19,245 nucleotides of DNA from Actinomycetes bacterium (GTDB lineage: Bacteria > Bacillota_I > Bacilli_A > RF39 > UBA660): assembly GCA_021152765.1 (NCBI GenBank), contig JAGKUT010000006.1, forward strand, positions 1 through 19,245. The letters are read 5' to 3'. The translations under genes and the position numbers were made by a program. This document shows positions 8,367 through 14,392 of the stretch, piece after piece. Below the pieces are notes generated by a model. That model saw only the letters and a list, made by a program, of their open reading frames with translations. It was not told the DNA's origin and made no database searches. Numbering within the stretch: the first letter of the stretch is position 1; every line of letters starts with the position of its first letter.

Positions 8367-9974
8367 CTAATTATATTCAACAACACCATCAAACATAGAA
8401 GCAATCTCATCAGTACTCTCATTAACCGAATCAAATTGCCCATTCTCAGGTACATAAACAAACTGTTTCTTCTTCCCATTAAATAAATCACGAATACTTT
8501 CCCACTCATCAATAGGAACAGAAACAACTTTATAATTTTTAGATAACACCTTTAAAACTAAAGACTCAATACCCTTAAAACAACTATTAAAAGTATTTGC
8601 TAAATCACCATTATCATAAACAAAAACCAAATACTCATTACTAGCAGCCTTAAGTTTGCCATCCATAATCATAGAAGCATACTTACCTAATTCATTATCT
8701 AAAACATAATTTTTAAAATTATCAATACTACCAAGAATATCTCTTAAGATACCCTTATTAAAATCAGATAAAGCATTCTCAACCCTTATTTTCTTAAATA
8801 AACTATCATCAAATTTATTTTTGTGTACAACAGACACTTTATCTATTTTAACCTTATTTTCCTTAACCTCAGTCTTAACAACTTCCTTAACTTCAACCTT
8901 TTCATTAAAAATATTAGAAATATTTAACAAACACATCTCAAGAGTAAGTTGAAAATTATTACTCTTCTTCATATTAATCAAACACTCATTAAACTCATTA
9001 ATACATTTAATCAACTTATCAGAAGAAATATCATAATCTTTATAAACATCTAAATCATATCCACAACTCTTCAAAAACTCTGGAGCATCATAATATAACA
9101 AAATATTCTTAATAAAAGATACAATACTCTCAACTATCTTAACTAAATTCTTACCATTGTTATTATATGTATAAATCTTAGAAAAAACATTCTCATAATT
9201 CATGCCAATAACATCATCAAAGAATAACTTCAATTCATCTTGAGTCAAAGTACCATTAACCTCATGAACATCACTAACAGTAATATCACTGTCCGCATAA
9301 CTAATAACCTGATCAAGTAAGCTAATAGAATCCCTTAATCCTCCATCAGACAATCTAGCTATCTCTAATAATACATCACGAGAAATATCAAGTACTTCAG
9401 TCTTAGAAATATACTCCAGCCTACTAACAATATCATCCAAAGAAATACGCTTAAAATCAAACCTTTGACATCTAGATAAAATAGTAGCAGGAATCTTATG
9501 AGGCTCAGTAGTCGCAAGAATAAATATAATATGACTAGGTGGTTCCTCTAAAGTCTTTAATAAAGCATTAAAAGCTCCAGTAGTCAACATATGAACTTCA
9601 TCAATAATATAAACCTTAAACCTACTAAAAGAAGGAACTAAATCAATCTTATTCCTAATCTCACGAATCTCATCAACACCATTATTACTAGCAGCGTCAA
9701 TCTCAATAATATCAACATCATTCTTAGAATTAAACTCTAAACAACTCTTACACTTATCACAAGGAATAAAATCATTAAGATTCTCACAATTAATAGTCTT
9801 TGCTACAATCTTCGCAATACTTGTCTTACCAGTACCCCTAGGTCCAGTAAACAAATAAGCATGACTTAATCTATCATTAGAAATCGCATTTTTCAAAGTT
9901 TTAACAACAACTTGTTGTCCAGCAATTTCATTAAAATTACTAGGTCTATATTTTCTATATAAAGCTTGATACAT
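8367..9974 (-). CDS. dnaX: DNA polymerase III subunit tau (clamp-loader ATPase)
   Basis: DnaX is the ATPase core of the clamp loader. It opens the DnaN ring with delta and delta prime and tethers the replicative polymerases. At 535 aa it is slightly shorter than B. subtilis DnaX (563). It has ALYRKYRP at the start, Walker A GPRGTGKTS (about 44-52), zinc ligands Cys63, Cys72, Cys75 and Cys78, Walker B IIDEVHML (about 123-130), and the sensor ILSRCQRFDF. A lysine-rich linker after about residue 365 leads to a divergent C-terminal polymerase-binding region. The start follows GTGAGGTGACTTT. It is the first gene of the long operon that ends with mfd. I saw no A-AAA-AAG type slippery site, so there is no evidence of a frameshifted gamma form. 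Confidence 0.97.
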   Translation of the reverse strand: MYQALYRKYRPSNFNEIAGQQVVVKTLKNAISNDRLSHAYLFTGPRGTGKTSIAKIVAKTINCENLNDFIPCDKCKSCLEFNSKNDVDIIEIDAASNNGVDEIREIRNKIDLVPSFSRFKVYIIDEVHMLTTGAFNALLKTLEEPPSHIIFILATTEPHKIPATILSRCQRFDFKRISLDDIVSRLEYISKTEVLDISRDVLLEIARLSDGGLRDSISLLDQVISYADSDITVSDVHEVNGTLTQDELKLFFDDVIGMNYENVFSKIYTYNNNGKNLVKIVESIVSFIKNILLYYDAPEFLKSCGYDLDVYKDYDISSDKLIKCINEFNECLINMKKSNNFQLTLEMCLLNISNIFNEKVEVKEVVKTEVKENKVKIDKVSVVHKNKFDDSLFKKIRVENALSDFNKGILRDILGSIDNFKNYVLDNELGKYASMIMDGKLKAASNEYLVFVYDNGDLANTFNSCFKGIESLVLKVLSKNYKVVSVPIDEWESIRDLFNGKKKQFVYVPENGQFDSVNESTDEIASMFDGVVEYN

Positions 9975-9994
9975 AAAGTCACCTCACACAAATA

Positions 9995-10003
9995 ATTATA
10001 CCA
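9995..10003 (-). promoter_or_regulatory. Extended -10 promoter of the dnaX operon
   Basis: On the minus strand the sequence reads TATGGTATAAT, an extended -10 element (TGG before TATAAT), about 20 bp before the dnaX start. The transcript leader would be very short. There is no good -35 hexamer at 17 bp. The same TATGGTATAAT string occurs at the recF promoter, and TATGGTATATT at the SRP RNA promoter. Confidence 0.65.
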
Positions 10004-10004
10004 T

Positions 10005-10034
10005 AAAAAAGACTAATTTAATATAAAACTAGCC
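10005..10034 (-). terminator. Terminator after tadA
   Basis: A 9-bp stem with wobble pairs (10011-10019 with 10026-10034) closes a 6-nt loop and is followed on the minus strand by TTTTTT. The tadA stop codon (10029-10031) lies inside the stem. The dnaX promoter begins directly after the U-tract. Confidence 0.6.
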
Positions 10035-10466
10035 CCTTTTATTAGAAAAAAAACGTTTTAAAATAAGAGAACAATCATCAACAAGAACACCACAAGTAAC
10101 ATCTACCCTATGATTATTTTTTTTACTGTTCAAAACTTCACATGCATATCCAAACTTCTCACACGAAGCACCATAAACAACCCTCTTAATACGAGATTGA
10201 ATAATAGCCCCACAACACATCAAACAAGGCTCCATAGTAACATATAAAGTACAATCATCCAAATGCCATGTACCTAATTTCCTACAAGCCTTTTTAATAG
10301 CCAAAACCTCAGCATGATTAATAGAACAATTCTTAATGTTCTTAGTATTATAAGCCTTAGCTATAACCTTGCCATCCTTAACAATAACACATCCAACAGG
10401 GACATCATTCCTTTTAAATCCCCTATTAGCCATATCTAAAGCCTTTCTCATATATAATTCATCCAT
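10029..10466 (-). CDS. tadA: tRNA-specific adenosine deaminase TadA
   Basis: TadA deaminates the wobble adenosine A34 of tRNA-Arg(ACG) to inosine. The zinc-deaminase signature is complete: HAE (His51, Glu53) and PCLMC (Cys81, Cys84), in a protein of about 145 aa. The start is the ATG at 10466 (MDELYMRKALDMANRG). The same frame stays open to 10496, but those extra codons lie in the SRP RNA and lack family similarity. The ribosome site TTGAGG, 8 nt before the ATG, directly follows the U-tract of the SRP RNA. tadA therefore has no room for its own promoter and must be read as an extension of the SRP RNA transcript. In B. subtilis the SRP RNA gene lies between tadA and dnaX instead. Confidence 0.95.
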   Translation of the reverse strand: MDELYMRKALDMANRGFKRNDVPVGCVIVKDGKVIAKAYNTKNIKNCSINHAEVLAIKKACRKLGTWHLDDCTLYVTMEPCLMCCGAIIQSRIKRVVYGASCEKFGYACEVLNSKKNNHRVDVTCGVLVDDCSLILKRFFSNKRG

Positions 10467-10478
10467 AATAAAAACCTC

Positions 10479-10560
10479 AAAAAAAGACGCACACATTTAG
10501 AGGTTCTTAAGGCTGCTGTATTCCTACTCTGACCTGGTTCAAACATAAATATTGCGTCCC
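10479..10560 (-). ncRNA. ffs: Signal recognition particle RNA, short 4.5S-like form
   Basis: This is the RNA core of the SRP that targets nascent membrane proteins with Ffh. On the minus strand the conserved apical domain reads CAGGTCAG, a stem capped by the GGAA tetraloop (GTA-GGAA-TAC), then AGCAGCC. The outer stem pairs GACGCA near the 5' end with TGCGTC near the 3' end and continues through an AT-rich helix (ATATTTA with TAAATGT). The RNA is about 75 nt, ends in seven U, and lacks the Alu domain of the roughly 270-nt Bacillus scRNA. It resembles Mollicutes and E. coli forms. It is preceded by a good promoter and followed at once by tadA. Confidence 0.93.
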
Positions 10561-10564
10561 AATA

Positions 10565-10593
10565 AATATACCATATCATAATAAATAAATCAA
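10565..10593 (-). promoter_or_regulatory. Promoter of SRP RNA-tadA
   Basis: On the minus strand the -35 is TTGATT (10588-10593), the spacer is 17 bp, and the -10 is TATATT (10565-10570) with an upstream TGG. The predicted start falls on the GGG at 10558-10560, exactly where the SRP RNA outer stem begins. This is the best sigma-A type match seen near the RNA gene. Confidence 0.8.
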
Positions 10594-10730
10594 GAAAAAC
10601 TGTTCAAAACTTATATAAAAAATAATACTTTTACGTAAATATGTGTAAAACTTTATATACAATATAATAAATATATATAAAGAAAAATAAAAATATGTTC
10701 AAAAATATACATGTCAATCCATTTAACGTC

Positions 10731-10773
10731 GACCTATTTTAATTATATATGTGCATAAATAATAAAATAGGTC
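10731..10773. repeat. 11-bp inverted repeat enclosing a DnaA box
   Basis: GACCTATTTTA at 10731-10741 is perfectly complementary to TAAAATAGGTC at 10763-10773. The 21-nt loop contains the DnaA-box match TGTGCATAA. There is no U-tract on either side, so it does not look like a terminator. Confidence 0.7.
10750..10758 (-). promoter_or_regulatory. DnaA box
   Basis: The minus strand reads TTATGCACA, which fits TTATNCACA fully. It lies in the loop of the 11-bp inverted repeat. A short site in AT-rich DNA can occur by chance; the nearby parS cluster makes it more credible. Confidence 0.5.
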
Positions 10774-10781
10774 TCCTAATT

Positions 10782-10795
10782 ATTTCCCGGAAAAT
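10782..10795. promoter_or_regulatory. Noc-site-like sequence, one mismatch
   Basis: ATTTCCCGGAAAAT differs from the Noc consensus ATTTCCCGGGAAAT at one base. It is intergenic and about 80 bp from the parS array. It is weaker than the rsmI site. Confidence 0.45.
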
Positions 10796-10877
10796 ATTTT
10801 TATAAAATAAATATCAAATATAATAATAATTTATTAAAATAAATATAAATTGTTCATAACTATTTTTTCTCCGTTCT

Positions 10878-10893
10878 TGTTTCACGTGGAACA
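10878..10893. promoter_or_regulatory. parS site 1 (ParB/Spo0J binding)
   Basis: TGTTTCACGTGGAACA is the reverse complement of TGTTCCACGTGAAACA, a full match to the B. subtilis consensus TGTTNCACGTGAAACA. ParB loads here as a CTP-dependent clamp and spreads, recruiting SMC and ParA (Soj) for origin segregation. Confidence 0.9.
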
Positions 10894-10940
10894 TTCATTT
10901 ATTCTCCATTTATTTATTTACTTTCTTTTTTCTCCGTTCT

Positions 10941-10956
10941 TGTTTCACGTGGAACA
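10941..10956. promoter_or_regulatory. parS site 2
   Basis: Identical 16-bp parS, exactly 63 bp after site 1 and in the same orientation. Confidence 0.9.
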
Positions 10957-11003
10957 TTCATTTATTCTCCATTTATTTATTTACTTTCTTTTTTCTCCGT
11001 TCT

Positions 11004-11019
11004 TGTTTCACGTGGAACA
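11004..11019. promoter_or_regulatory. parS site 3
   Basis: Identical 16-bp parS, 63 bp after site 2. It begins where the U-tract of the terminator at 11023-11049 ends. Confidence 0.9.
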
Positions 11020-11022
11020 TAT

Positions 11023-11049
11023 AAAAAAAGAGATGATTGACATCTCTTT
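11023..11049 (-). terminator. Terminator of the 11048-11719 gene
   Basis: A perfect 9-bp stem (11027-11035 with 11041-11049) closes a 5-nt loop, with a run of T on the minus strand. The gene's TAA stop overlaps the stem. parS site 3 follows within 4 bp. Confidence 0.85.
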
Positions 11050-11719
11050 ATTTTATCATATTTCCATCAATATCTATATATATAGGAGCATGGTATCCTG
11101 ACATACCATCACTAAAACTCCCTTGAACTATTGTAACAATATTCTTTACATTTTCTATATTCTTAATAGTAATATTTTCCTTATTCATATATGCTTGTTC
11201 TATATTTGCAAATCCAACAGATCCATCTTTATAAATAAAATATAAACCTTTATAACCACCGTTTCCGTAATAGATTATATAATAATTTAAGACGTCATTT
11301 GCAATAAATTTAGAATCAGAAGAATTATCATTAGAATAGTATATTACCTTTAATTCTCCTTCTGGATTAAGCTCTACGTTATAATATTTAACATCTATCA
11401 TATTATTTCCATCAACAGTTGTACGATATAAAAATTCACCCTCGAAAAAAGTTTTTCTTTCAGAAATTATTTTATCAGCAAATTCATTATATTTATTCGA
11501 ACCATCTTCAATAACTTGTGTATCATCTGTATTATCTTTATTCTCAATATCTCCACTTATTACTTCGTTGTTTGTTATTTCACACTTAGGACAATCACAC
11601 TTTCTTGTCTTCCTATCAATAATAATATAATCAGTTAAAAATGCAACAGTCGCGCATAATATAATAACCAGACACGCATAACTACATTTAATTGTCTTTT
11701 TCTCCTTTTTTTCTTCCAT
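11048..11719 (-). CDS. Membrane-anchored protein of unknown function
   Basis: I do not recognise this 223-aa protein. It begins with a lysine-rich cytoplasmic stretch (MEEKKEKKTIK) and one hydrophobic segment (about residues 14-34). A CDCPKC motif (about 41-46) follows just outside the membrane, then an acidic, Asn-rich linker (about 47-78). The extracytoplasmic domain (about 80-223) has many aromatic and beta-prone stretches, such as GGYKGLYFIYKDGSVGFANIE. The topology is that of an N-in, single-pass exported protein. The start is well supported by GGAGGAATGTT before ATG and by a strong promoter. It stands alone between gyrA and SRP RNA with its own terminator and is bracketed by parS sites. 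The spaced cysteines suggest metal binding or disulfides, but no function can be assigned. Confidence 0.85.
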   Translation of the reverse strand: MEEKKEKKTIKCSYACLVIILCATVAFLTDYIIIDRKTRKCDCPKCEITNNEVISGDIENKDNTDDTQVIEDGSNKYNEFADKIISERKTFFEGEFLYRTTVDGNNMIDVKYYNVELNPEGELKVIYYSNDNSSDSKFIANDVLNYYIIYYGNGGYKGLYFIYKDGSVGFANIEQAYMNKENITIKNIENVKNIVTIVQGSFSDGMSGYHAPIYIDIDGNMIK

Positions 11720-11741
11720 AACATTCCTCCTCTATGATTAA

Positions 11742-11770
11742 ATAATAACATACATGTTCAAAATTATCAA
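11742..11770 (-). promoter_or_regulatory. Promoter of the 11048-11719 gene
   Basis: On the minus strand: -35 TTGATA (11765-11770), 17-bp spacer, -10 TATTAT (11742-11747) with TGT upstream. The ribosome site follows about 20 bp later. A hyphenated dyad, TCAATTA with TAATTGA (11767-11781), overlaps the -35 and could be an operator. Confidence 0.75.
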
Positions 11771-11806
11771 TTAATAATTGATTTGAAAGATATATTTATC
11801 TAAATA

Positions 11807-11815
11807 TGTGTATAA
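11807..11815 (-). promoter_or_regulatory. DnaA box
   Basis: The minus strand reads TTATACACA, a full match to TTATNCACA, in the non-coding gap upstream of the membrane-protein gene. A second identical box lies 43 bp away in the same orientation. Confidence 0.5.
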
Positions 11816-11849
11816 CTCTGTAAATTATACTATTAGTATGATTATAAAA

Positions 11850-11858
11850 TGTGTATAA
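11850..11858 (-). promoter_or_regulatory. DnaA box
   Basis: Second TTATACACA on the minus strand, same orientation as the box at 11807. With parS site 4 about 45 bp away, the gap between gyrA and the next gene carries replication and segregation motifs together. Confidence 0.5.
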
Positions 11859-11900
11859 ATAATATATTATATAAAATAAAATGTTTAAAACTTTTAATAA

Positions 11901-11916
11901 AGTTTCACGTGAAACA
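11901..11916. promoter_or_regulatory. parS-like site 4
   Basis: AGTTTCACGTGAAACA contains a perfect 14-bp palindrome and matches the 16-bp parS consensus at 15 positions. It is about 0.9 kb from the triple array and directly follows the gyrA terminator. Confidence 0.85.
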
Positions 11917-11917
11917 T

Positions 11918-11942
11918 AAAAAAGAGACTATTCACTAGCCTC
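11918..11942 (-). terminator. Terminator of recF-gyrB-gyrA
   Basis: A 7-bp stem (11924-11930 with 11936-11942, one G-T pair) closes a 5-nt loop and is followed on the minus strand by TTTTTT. The gyrA stop TAG forms part of the stem. Confidence 0.7.
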
Positions 11943-13637
11943 TTCATTAACTACTTCATTTGAATCATTAGATTCTACATTCTCAGTTACCTCAGTACCC
12001 TCAGATATAGTCTCTTCACTCTCTTCAACCTTATCTAAAACAGTAACAGTACTTACATGTTGTTCATCCTTAAGATTAATCAGCTTAACACCTTGAGCTA
12101 CTCTTCCAGTATTAGAAACTTGACTTAAAGATAACCTTATAATAATACCTGCATCAGTAACAATAATTAAATCCTCATCACCAACAACAGACTTAAATGC
12201 TACTATAGTACCTGTTTTATCAGTCATATTAAGAGCCTTAACACCCTTACTACCTCTGTGAGTCATACGATATTGCTCAACATCAGTCTTCTTACCATAA
12301 CCATTAGAAGTAACAACTAATACCTCATGATCAGAAGAACTAATATCCATATCAACTACCTTACCATCTCCAACATCAATACCTCTAACACCAGAAGCAG
12401 TTCTACCCATAGTACGTATCTCAGACTCATTAAATCTAATCATACGACCATTAGTACAAGCAATCAATATCTCATTAGATCCAGTAGTAAGCTTAACAGA
12501 AACTAACTCATCATCATCCTTAAGAGTAATAGCTAACTTACCATTAGTCCTTATATTCTCAAACTCAGTAAGAGCAGTTTTCTTAATTAAACCATTTTGT
12601 GTACAAAGTACAATATTATTAAATTCACTATCATTACTTACAGTAACCATAGCCTTAACAACCTCTTCCTTATCAAGAGGAAGTAAATTAATAATAGGTA
12701 ATCCCTTAGACTGTCTATTAAATAATGGTACCTCATAACCCTTCATTCTATAAACCTTACCCTTATTAGTAAAGAACATAATATAATCATGAGTAGTCAT
12801 AGAAATCATATTACATACAAAATCCTCTTCATTTGTACTCATACCCTTAATACCTACACCACCACGATTTTGAGCCTTATAAGTATCACTATTAACACGT
12901 TTAATATAACCCTTATTAGTTAAAGTAACAACAATATCCTCAACAGGAATTAAAGCCTCATCCTCAATATAATCAATAGCAGTCATATCAATACTAGTAC
13001 GTCTCTCATCAGCATACTTATTCTTAATCTCTAACATCTCAGTCTTAATAATGTTATCAACCTTCTCACGACTAGCTAAAATAGACTTCATCTCCTCAAT
13101 AAACGCTAACTTCTCAGCCAATTCATTCTCAATCTTCTCACGTTCAAGACCAGTTAATCTACGTAACTTCAACTCTAGAATCGCATCAGCTTGAATCTCA
13201 CTAAACGCAAACTTACTAATCAATTCATTCTTAGCATCAACATCAGTATCAGCTTCACGAATAATACGAATTACTTCATCCAAATTATCAAGAGCCTTCT
13301 TATAACCCTCTAAAATATGAACACGTTCCAAAGCCTTATTCAAATCAAATTGAGTCCTACGTAAAATAACTTCACGTTGATGATCAATATATTTAGAAAT
13401 AATATCCTTTAAAGGTAAAGTTCTAGGAGTACCATTATCAAGCATTAAAAATATTATTCCATAATTAACTTGAAAATTAGTATGCTTATACAAATTATTT
13501 AAAACAACATTAGGATTAGCGTCCTTCTTTAAAGTAATAGTAATCTTTACTCCATCCTTTAAATCAGTATGATAATCACTAATACCATCAATAATCTTAT
13601 TATGAACAAGTTCAGCCACCTTAGTCTTAAGATCCAT
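11928..13637 (-). CDS. gyrA: DNA gyrase subunit A, C-terminal part (gene disrupted)
   Basis: This fragment holds the rest of GyrA: the tower and coiled-coil region ([40 protein letters not shown]) and the six-bladed DNA-wrapping beta-pinwheel. It ends in an acidic tail. The listed start at 13637 is simply the first Met. Homology continues upstream in the same frame through TEVPYGVNT to about 13664, with no ribosome site, so this is not a separate gene. It meets the N-terminal part at a frame change where about 38 conserved residues are missing. The GyrA-box position reads QNRGGVG instead of the usual Q(R/K)RGG(R/K)G, a possible sign of altered DNA wrapping. The terminator hairpin overlaps the stop. 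Confidence 0.93.
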   Translation of the reverse strand: MDLKTKVAELVHNKIIDGISDYHTDLKDGVKITITLKKDANPNVVLNNLYKHTNFQVNYGIIFLMLDNGTPRTLPLKDIISKYIDHQREVILRRTQFDLNKALERVHILEGYKKALDNLDEVIRIIREADTDVDAKNELISKFAFSEIQADAILELKLRRLTGLEREKIENELAEKLAFIEEMKSILASREKVDNIIKTEMLEIKNKYADERRTSIDMTAIDYIEDEALIPVEDIVVTLTNKGYIKRVNSDTYKAQNRGGVGIKGMSTNEEDFVCNMISMTTHDYIMFFTNKGKVYRMKGYEVPLFNRQSKGLPIINLLPLDKEEVVKAMVTVSNDSEFNNIVLCTQNGLIKKTALTEFENIRTNGKLAITLKDDDELVSVKLTTGSNEILIACTNGRMIRFNESEIRTMGRTASGVRGIDVGDGKVVDMDISSSDHEVLVVTSNGYGKKTDVEQYRMTHRGSKGVKALNMTDKTGTIVAFKSVVGDEDLIIVTDAGIIIRLSLSQVSNTGRVAQGVKLINLKDEQHVSTVTVLDKVEESEETISEGTEVTENVESNDSNEVVNEEASE

Positions 13638-14380
13638 AGTATTAACACCATATGGAACCTCAGTAAACCACCAGTAGGAAAATCAGGCCCCTTAATATGT
13701 TGCATCAATCCTAAAGTATCAATATCAGGATTATCAATATATGCAACACATCCATCAATTACCTCACCCAAATTATGAGGAGGAATATTAGTAGCCATAC
13801 CAACAGCAATACCCATAGAACCATTAACTAAAACATTAGGGAATCTACTAGGTAAAACCTTAGGTTCAGGACTTGTCTCATCAAAGTTAGGCATCATATC
13901 AACAGTATCTTTATTAATATCACGCAATAACTCAAGAGAAATCTTAGCTAATCTTGCCTCAGTATAACGGTAAGCTGCAGCTCCATCTCCTTCAATATTA
14001 CCAAAGTTACCATGACCATCAACAAGCATATATCTTTGGTTAAAATCTTGAGCTAAACGAACCATAGCTTCATAAATAGATGAATCTCCATGTGGATGAT
14101 AATGTCCCATAACATAACCTACAGTAGTTGCTGATTTCTTATGAGGTTTCTCAGGAGTATTACCTTCTTCAAACATTGACCACAAAATACGCCTGTGTAC
14201 GGGTTTTAAACCGTCTCTAAGGTCTGGAATCGCACGAGCCGTAATAACACTCATGGAATAGTCCAAAAACGAATCACGGACCTCTTTTACGATATTATTT
14301 TCAGTTAAGCTATCACGTTCATGAAACTTAGAACCATATTTATTCTCTTCATCAGTAATTATATCTTTATTATCTTCCAT
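13559..14380 (-). CDS. gyrA: DNA gyrase subunit A, N-terminal part (gene disrupted)
   Basis: This is the breakage-reunion domain of the type II topoisomerase that supercoils DNA with GyrB. It has [17 protein letters not shown], the quinolone-resistance region [11 protein letters not shown] (Ser100 and Glu104 at the usual drug-contact positions, wild-type-like), and the catalytic Tyr139 in AYRYTEARL. The ATG at 14380 follows GGGGGTGTAATAT, 12 bp after gyrB. Authentic sequence ends near PTGGL at about 13664; the last 34 or so residues of this frame are out-of-frame translation. The expected next segment (ILGRSG through the residues before TEVPY) is absent. The gene as read would give a non-functional product, which is implausible for a sole gyrase, so an assembly error or mixed consensus should be considered first. 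Confidence 0.93.
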   Translation of the reverse strand: MEDNKDIITDEENKYGSKFHERDSLTENNIVKEVRDSFLDYSMSVITARAIPDLRDGLKPVHRRILWSMFEEGNTPEKPHKKSATTVGYVMGHYHPHGDSSIYEAMVRLAQDFNQRYMLVDGHGNFGNIEGDGAAAYRYTEARLAKISLELLRDINKDTVDMMPNFDETSPEPKVLPSRFPNVLVNGSMGIAVGMATNIPPHNLGEVIDGCVAYIDNPDIDTLGLMQHIKGPDFPTGGLLRFHMVLILWILRLRWLNLFIIRLLMVLVIIILI

Positions 14381-14392
14381 ATATTACACCCC

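Larger units (their letters stand above)
10863..11020. repeat. Tandem array of 63-bp units, 2.5 copies, each with a parS site
   Basis: Copies begin at 10863, 10926 and 10989. The first two are identical over all 63 bp. The third matches for 32 bp, through the parS core, and then diverges into the terminator of the upstream gene. Each unit is a TTTTTTCTCCGTTCT lead-in, the 16-bp parS, and an AT-rich tail. Identity between copies suggests recent tandem duplication or continued gene conversion. Confidence 0.95.
10561..11022. other. Non-coding region rich in segregation and replication motifs
   Basis: No convincing gene is present in this stretch of about 460 bp. It holds the SRP promoter, a one-mismatch DnaA box (10642-10650), a consensus DnaA box (10750-10758) in the loop of an inverted repeat, a Noc-like site (10782-10795), and the triple parS array. 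The string TGTTCAAAA occurs twice (10601, 10696), with a variant at 10851. Outside the parS repeats the sequence is almost pure A/T. Confidence 0.7.

Noticed and set aside
8367..9974. Frameshift-made gamma form of DnaX
   Set aside because: No slippery heptamer with a downstream hairpin was seen.
10863..11020. CRISPR array
   Set aside because: The whole 63-bp unit is repeated, with no unique spacers and no cas genes; the core is parS.
10850..11101. Plus-strand open frame encoding a repeated FLFHVEHSFILHLFIYF-type peptide
   Set aside because: It is the translation of the 63-bp parS repeats. It is explained by the DNA sites, has no ribosome site, and runs into a terminator.
10561..11900. A full replication origin (oriC)
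   Set aside because: Too few DnaA boxes and no clear unwinding element with phased repeats; the usual oriC place next to dnaA is beyond the right edge.
13559..13670. Programmed frameshift, intein or intron in gyrA
   Set aside because: About 38 conserved residues are missing rather than interrupted, there is no slippery run or intein motif, and the known GyrA intein site is elsewhere, near the catalytic Tyr.
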